Positions 62,826 to 64,000 of a stretch of 64,000 nt of DNA are shown here, in pieces. Made by a program: the position numbers and the translations under genes. Position 1 is the first letter of the stretch; each line of letters starts with the position of its first letter. The stretch comes from JAHEIJ01 sp040235565 (GTDB lineage: Bacteria; Pseudomonadota; Gammaproteobacteria; UBA6429; Thiohalophilaceae), in assembly GCA_040235565.1 (NCBI GenBank), contig JBECLA010000135.1, forward strand, positions 50,778 through 114,777, read 5' to 3'. The notes under the pieces were generated by a model. The model saw only the letters and a program-made list of their open reading frames with translations. It searched no databases and was not told the DNA's origin.

Positions 62826-64000
62826 ATGACTGCAAAAGACGTAAAATTCAGTGATGATGCCCGCCACAAAATGCTGGCCGGGGTCAATATTCTGGCCAAT
62901 GCCGTGAAGGTCACCCTGGGTCCGAAAGGCCGCAATGTGGTACTGGAAAAGAGCTTCGGCGCGCCGACCATTACCAAGGACGGTGTTTCCGTTGCCAAGG
63001 AAATCGAGCTGAAGGACAAGTTTGAAAACATGGGTGCGCAGATGGTCAAGGAAGTCTCTTCCCAGACTTCTGATGTTGCCGGTGACGGCACCACCACCGC
63101 AACCGTACTGGCCCAGTCTATCCTGACCGAAGGCATGAAAGCGGTGGCCGCGGGTATGAATCCGATGGATCTGAAGCGTGGTATCGACAAGGCTGTGATC
63201 ACCGCCGTGGATGAGCTGCAAAAATTGTCCAAACCTTGCACCGATGACAAGGCCATTGCCCAGGTCGGCACCATTTCCGCCAACTCCGATAATGAAATCG
63301 GTGACATCATTGCCGAAGCCATGGGCAAAGTCGGTAAGGAAGGCGTAATCACCGTGGAGGAAGGCTCCGGTCTGGCGAATGAACTGGACGTGGTTGAAGG
63401 GATGCAGTTCGACCGCGGTTATCTGTCACCTTACTTCGTCAACAATCAGCAGAACATGAGTGCCGAACTCGAAGATCCCTATGTGCTGCTGCACGACAAG
63501 AAAGTCTCCAACATCCGGGATCTGCTGCCGGTGCTGGAAGGTGTGGCCAAGGCGGGTCGTCCGTTGCTGATTATCGCTGAAGACGTGGAAGGCGAAGCGC
63601 TGGCAACCCTGGTGATCAACAATATGCGCGGTATTGTGAAGGTGGCTGCAGTAAAAGCGCCGGGCTTTGGTGACCGTCGTAAAGCCATGCTGCAGGACAT
63701 CGCCATTCTGACCGGTGGTACGGTGATTTCTGAAGAAGTCGGTCTGTCACTGGAAAAAGCCACTCTGGAAGATCTGGGCTCGGCCAAGAAAATCATTGTC
63801 ACCAAGGAAGAAACCACTGTCATCGATGGCGCCGGCAAGCCGAATGAAATTGAAGATCGGGTGAATCAGATCCGGACCCAGATCGAAGAAGCCAGTTCCG
63901 ATTACGACCGTGAAAAACTGCAGGAACGTGTCGCCAAGCTGGCTGGTGGTGTGGCCGTCATCAAGGTAGGTGCCGCCACGGAAGTGGAAATGAAAGAGAA
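62826..64000 (+). CDS. groEL: Chaperonin GroEL, 5' part
   Basis: The gene starts with ATG 62826, with AGAGGA about eight bases ahead, 44 bases after groES, and continues past the window edge. About 391 codons are visible, of some 545. It has DVKFSDDARHKMLAGVNILA, the ATP site LGPKGRNVV and DGTTTATVLAQ, and the apical part. GroEL folds proteins in an ATP-driven double ring. The reading frame has no defects. Confidence 0.98.
   Translation, partial: MTAKDVKFSDDARHKMLAGVNILANAVKVTLGPKGRNVVLEKSFGAPTITKDGVSVAKEIELKDKFENMGAQMVKEVSSQTSDVAGDGTTTATVLAQSILTEGMKAVAAGMNPMDLKRGIDKAVITAVDELQKLSKPCTDDKAIAQVGTISANSDNEIGDIIAEAMGKVGKEGVITVEEGSGLANELDVVEGMQFDRGYLSPYFVNNQQNMSAELEDPYVLLHDKKVSNIRDLLPVLEGVAKAGRPLLIIAEDVEGEALATLVINNMRGIVKVAAVKAPGFGDRRKAMLQDIAILTGGTVISEEVGLSLEKATLEDLGSAKKIIVTKEETTVIDGAGKPNEIEDRVNQIRTQIEEASSDYDREKLQERVAKLAGGVAVIKVGAATEVEMKE

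Noticed and set aside
1..64000. CRISPR array, tRNA, rRNA, insertion sequence or prophage
   Set aside because: No regularly spaced repeats, cloverleaf with CCA end, transposase or phage protein was recognised by reading.

Overview
The window looks like a stretch of gammaproteobacterial chromosome with moderate G+C, probably from a chemolithoautotrophic (sulfur-oxidiser-like) lineage. Evidence: the gene set and order (groES-groEL, fxsA, cutA, dsbD, tlpA, aroQ, accB, accC, prmA, dusB, fis, purH) is typical of Gammaproteobacteria; YajQ, YfaZ, Tas, YqcC and Fis point the same way; a phosphoribulokinase suggests a Calvin cycle. No tRNA, rRNA, CRISPR array, transposase or prophage gene was recognised.

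Layout. 0-2.3 kb: the end of a small membrane-protein gene, a CbiX-like chelatase, YajQ and a DUF3565 protein, then about 730 bases without a convincing gene but with a nested set of RNA helices. 2.3-5.3 kb: two convergent membrane proteins, a zinc-finger/TPR protein and a rhomboid protease, whose C-terminal repeat domains resemble each other. 5.5-13.9 kb: two cyclic-nucleotide-binding proteins (one fused to rhodanese), YfaZ, a HAD hydrolase, an HU protein with a histone-H1-like tail, a Rieske protein, an SH3 membrane protein, HinT, Tas and a FIST protein. 14-16.4 kb: phosphoribulokinase and purD. 16.5-25 kb: LTA-synthase-like sulfatase, phosphoesterase, YtoQ, a Kef-type antiporter, then a membrane-anchored unknown and a PAS histidine kinase. 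25.2-30.4 kb: a DUF1223 protein and an AttEFGH-like ABC/lipocalin operon. 30.4-37.4 kb: small accessory enzymes. 37.4-40 kb: modABC. 40-50 kb: unknown secreted protein, acyltransferase, an alpha/beta-hydrolase-thioredoxin fusion, hemolysin III, SleB-type hydrolase, endonuclease V-like protein and an RND efflux pair. 50.3-64 kb: the conserved housekeeping block purH-fis-dusB-(DUF3426)-prmA-accCB-aroQ-tlpA-dsbD-cutA on the minus strand, then fxsA and a CIRCE-controlled groESL operon on the plus strand.

How genes work together. The housekeeping block links fatty-acid synthesis (AccBC), aromatic and purine synthesis, translation (PrmA, DusB) and envelope thiol chemistry (TlpA, DsbD, CutA). Redox proteins recur: three TlpA-type thioredoxin domains, a DsbD with two periplasmic alpha domains, rhodanese and Rieske proteins. 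purD, usually beside purH, lies about 34 kb away from it here.

The most interesting unexplained signals are the structured non-coding region at 1660-2290; a promoter with TGTAGGA-type regulator sites and a closing stem at 22513-22658, between two convergent genes; and the rhomboid/zinc-finger pair with related C-termini.
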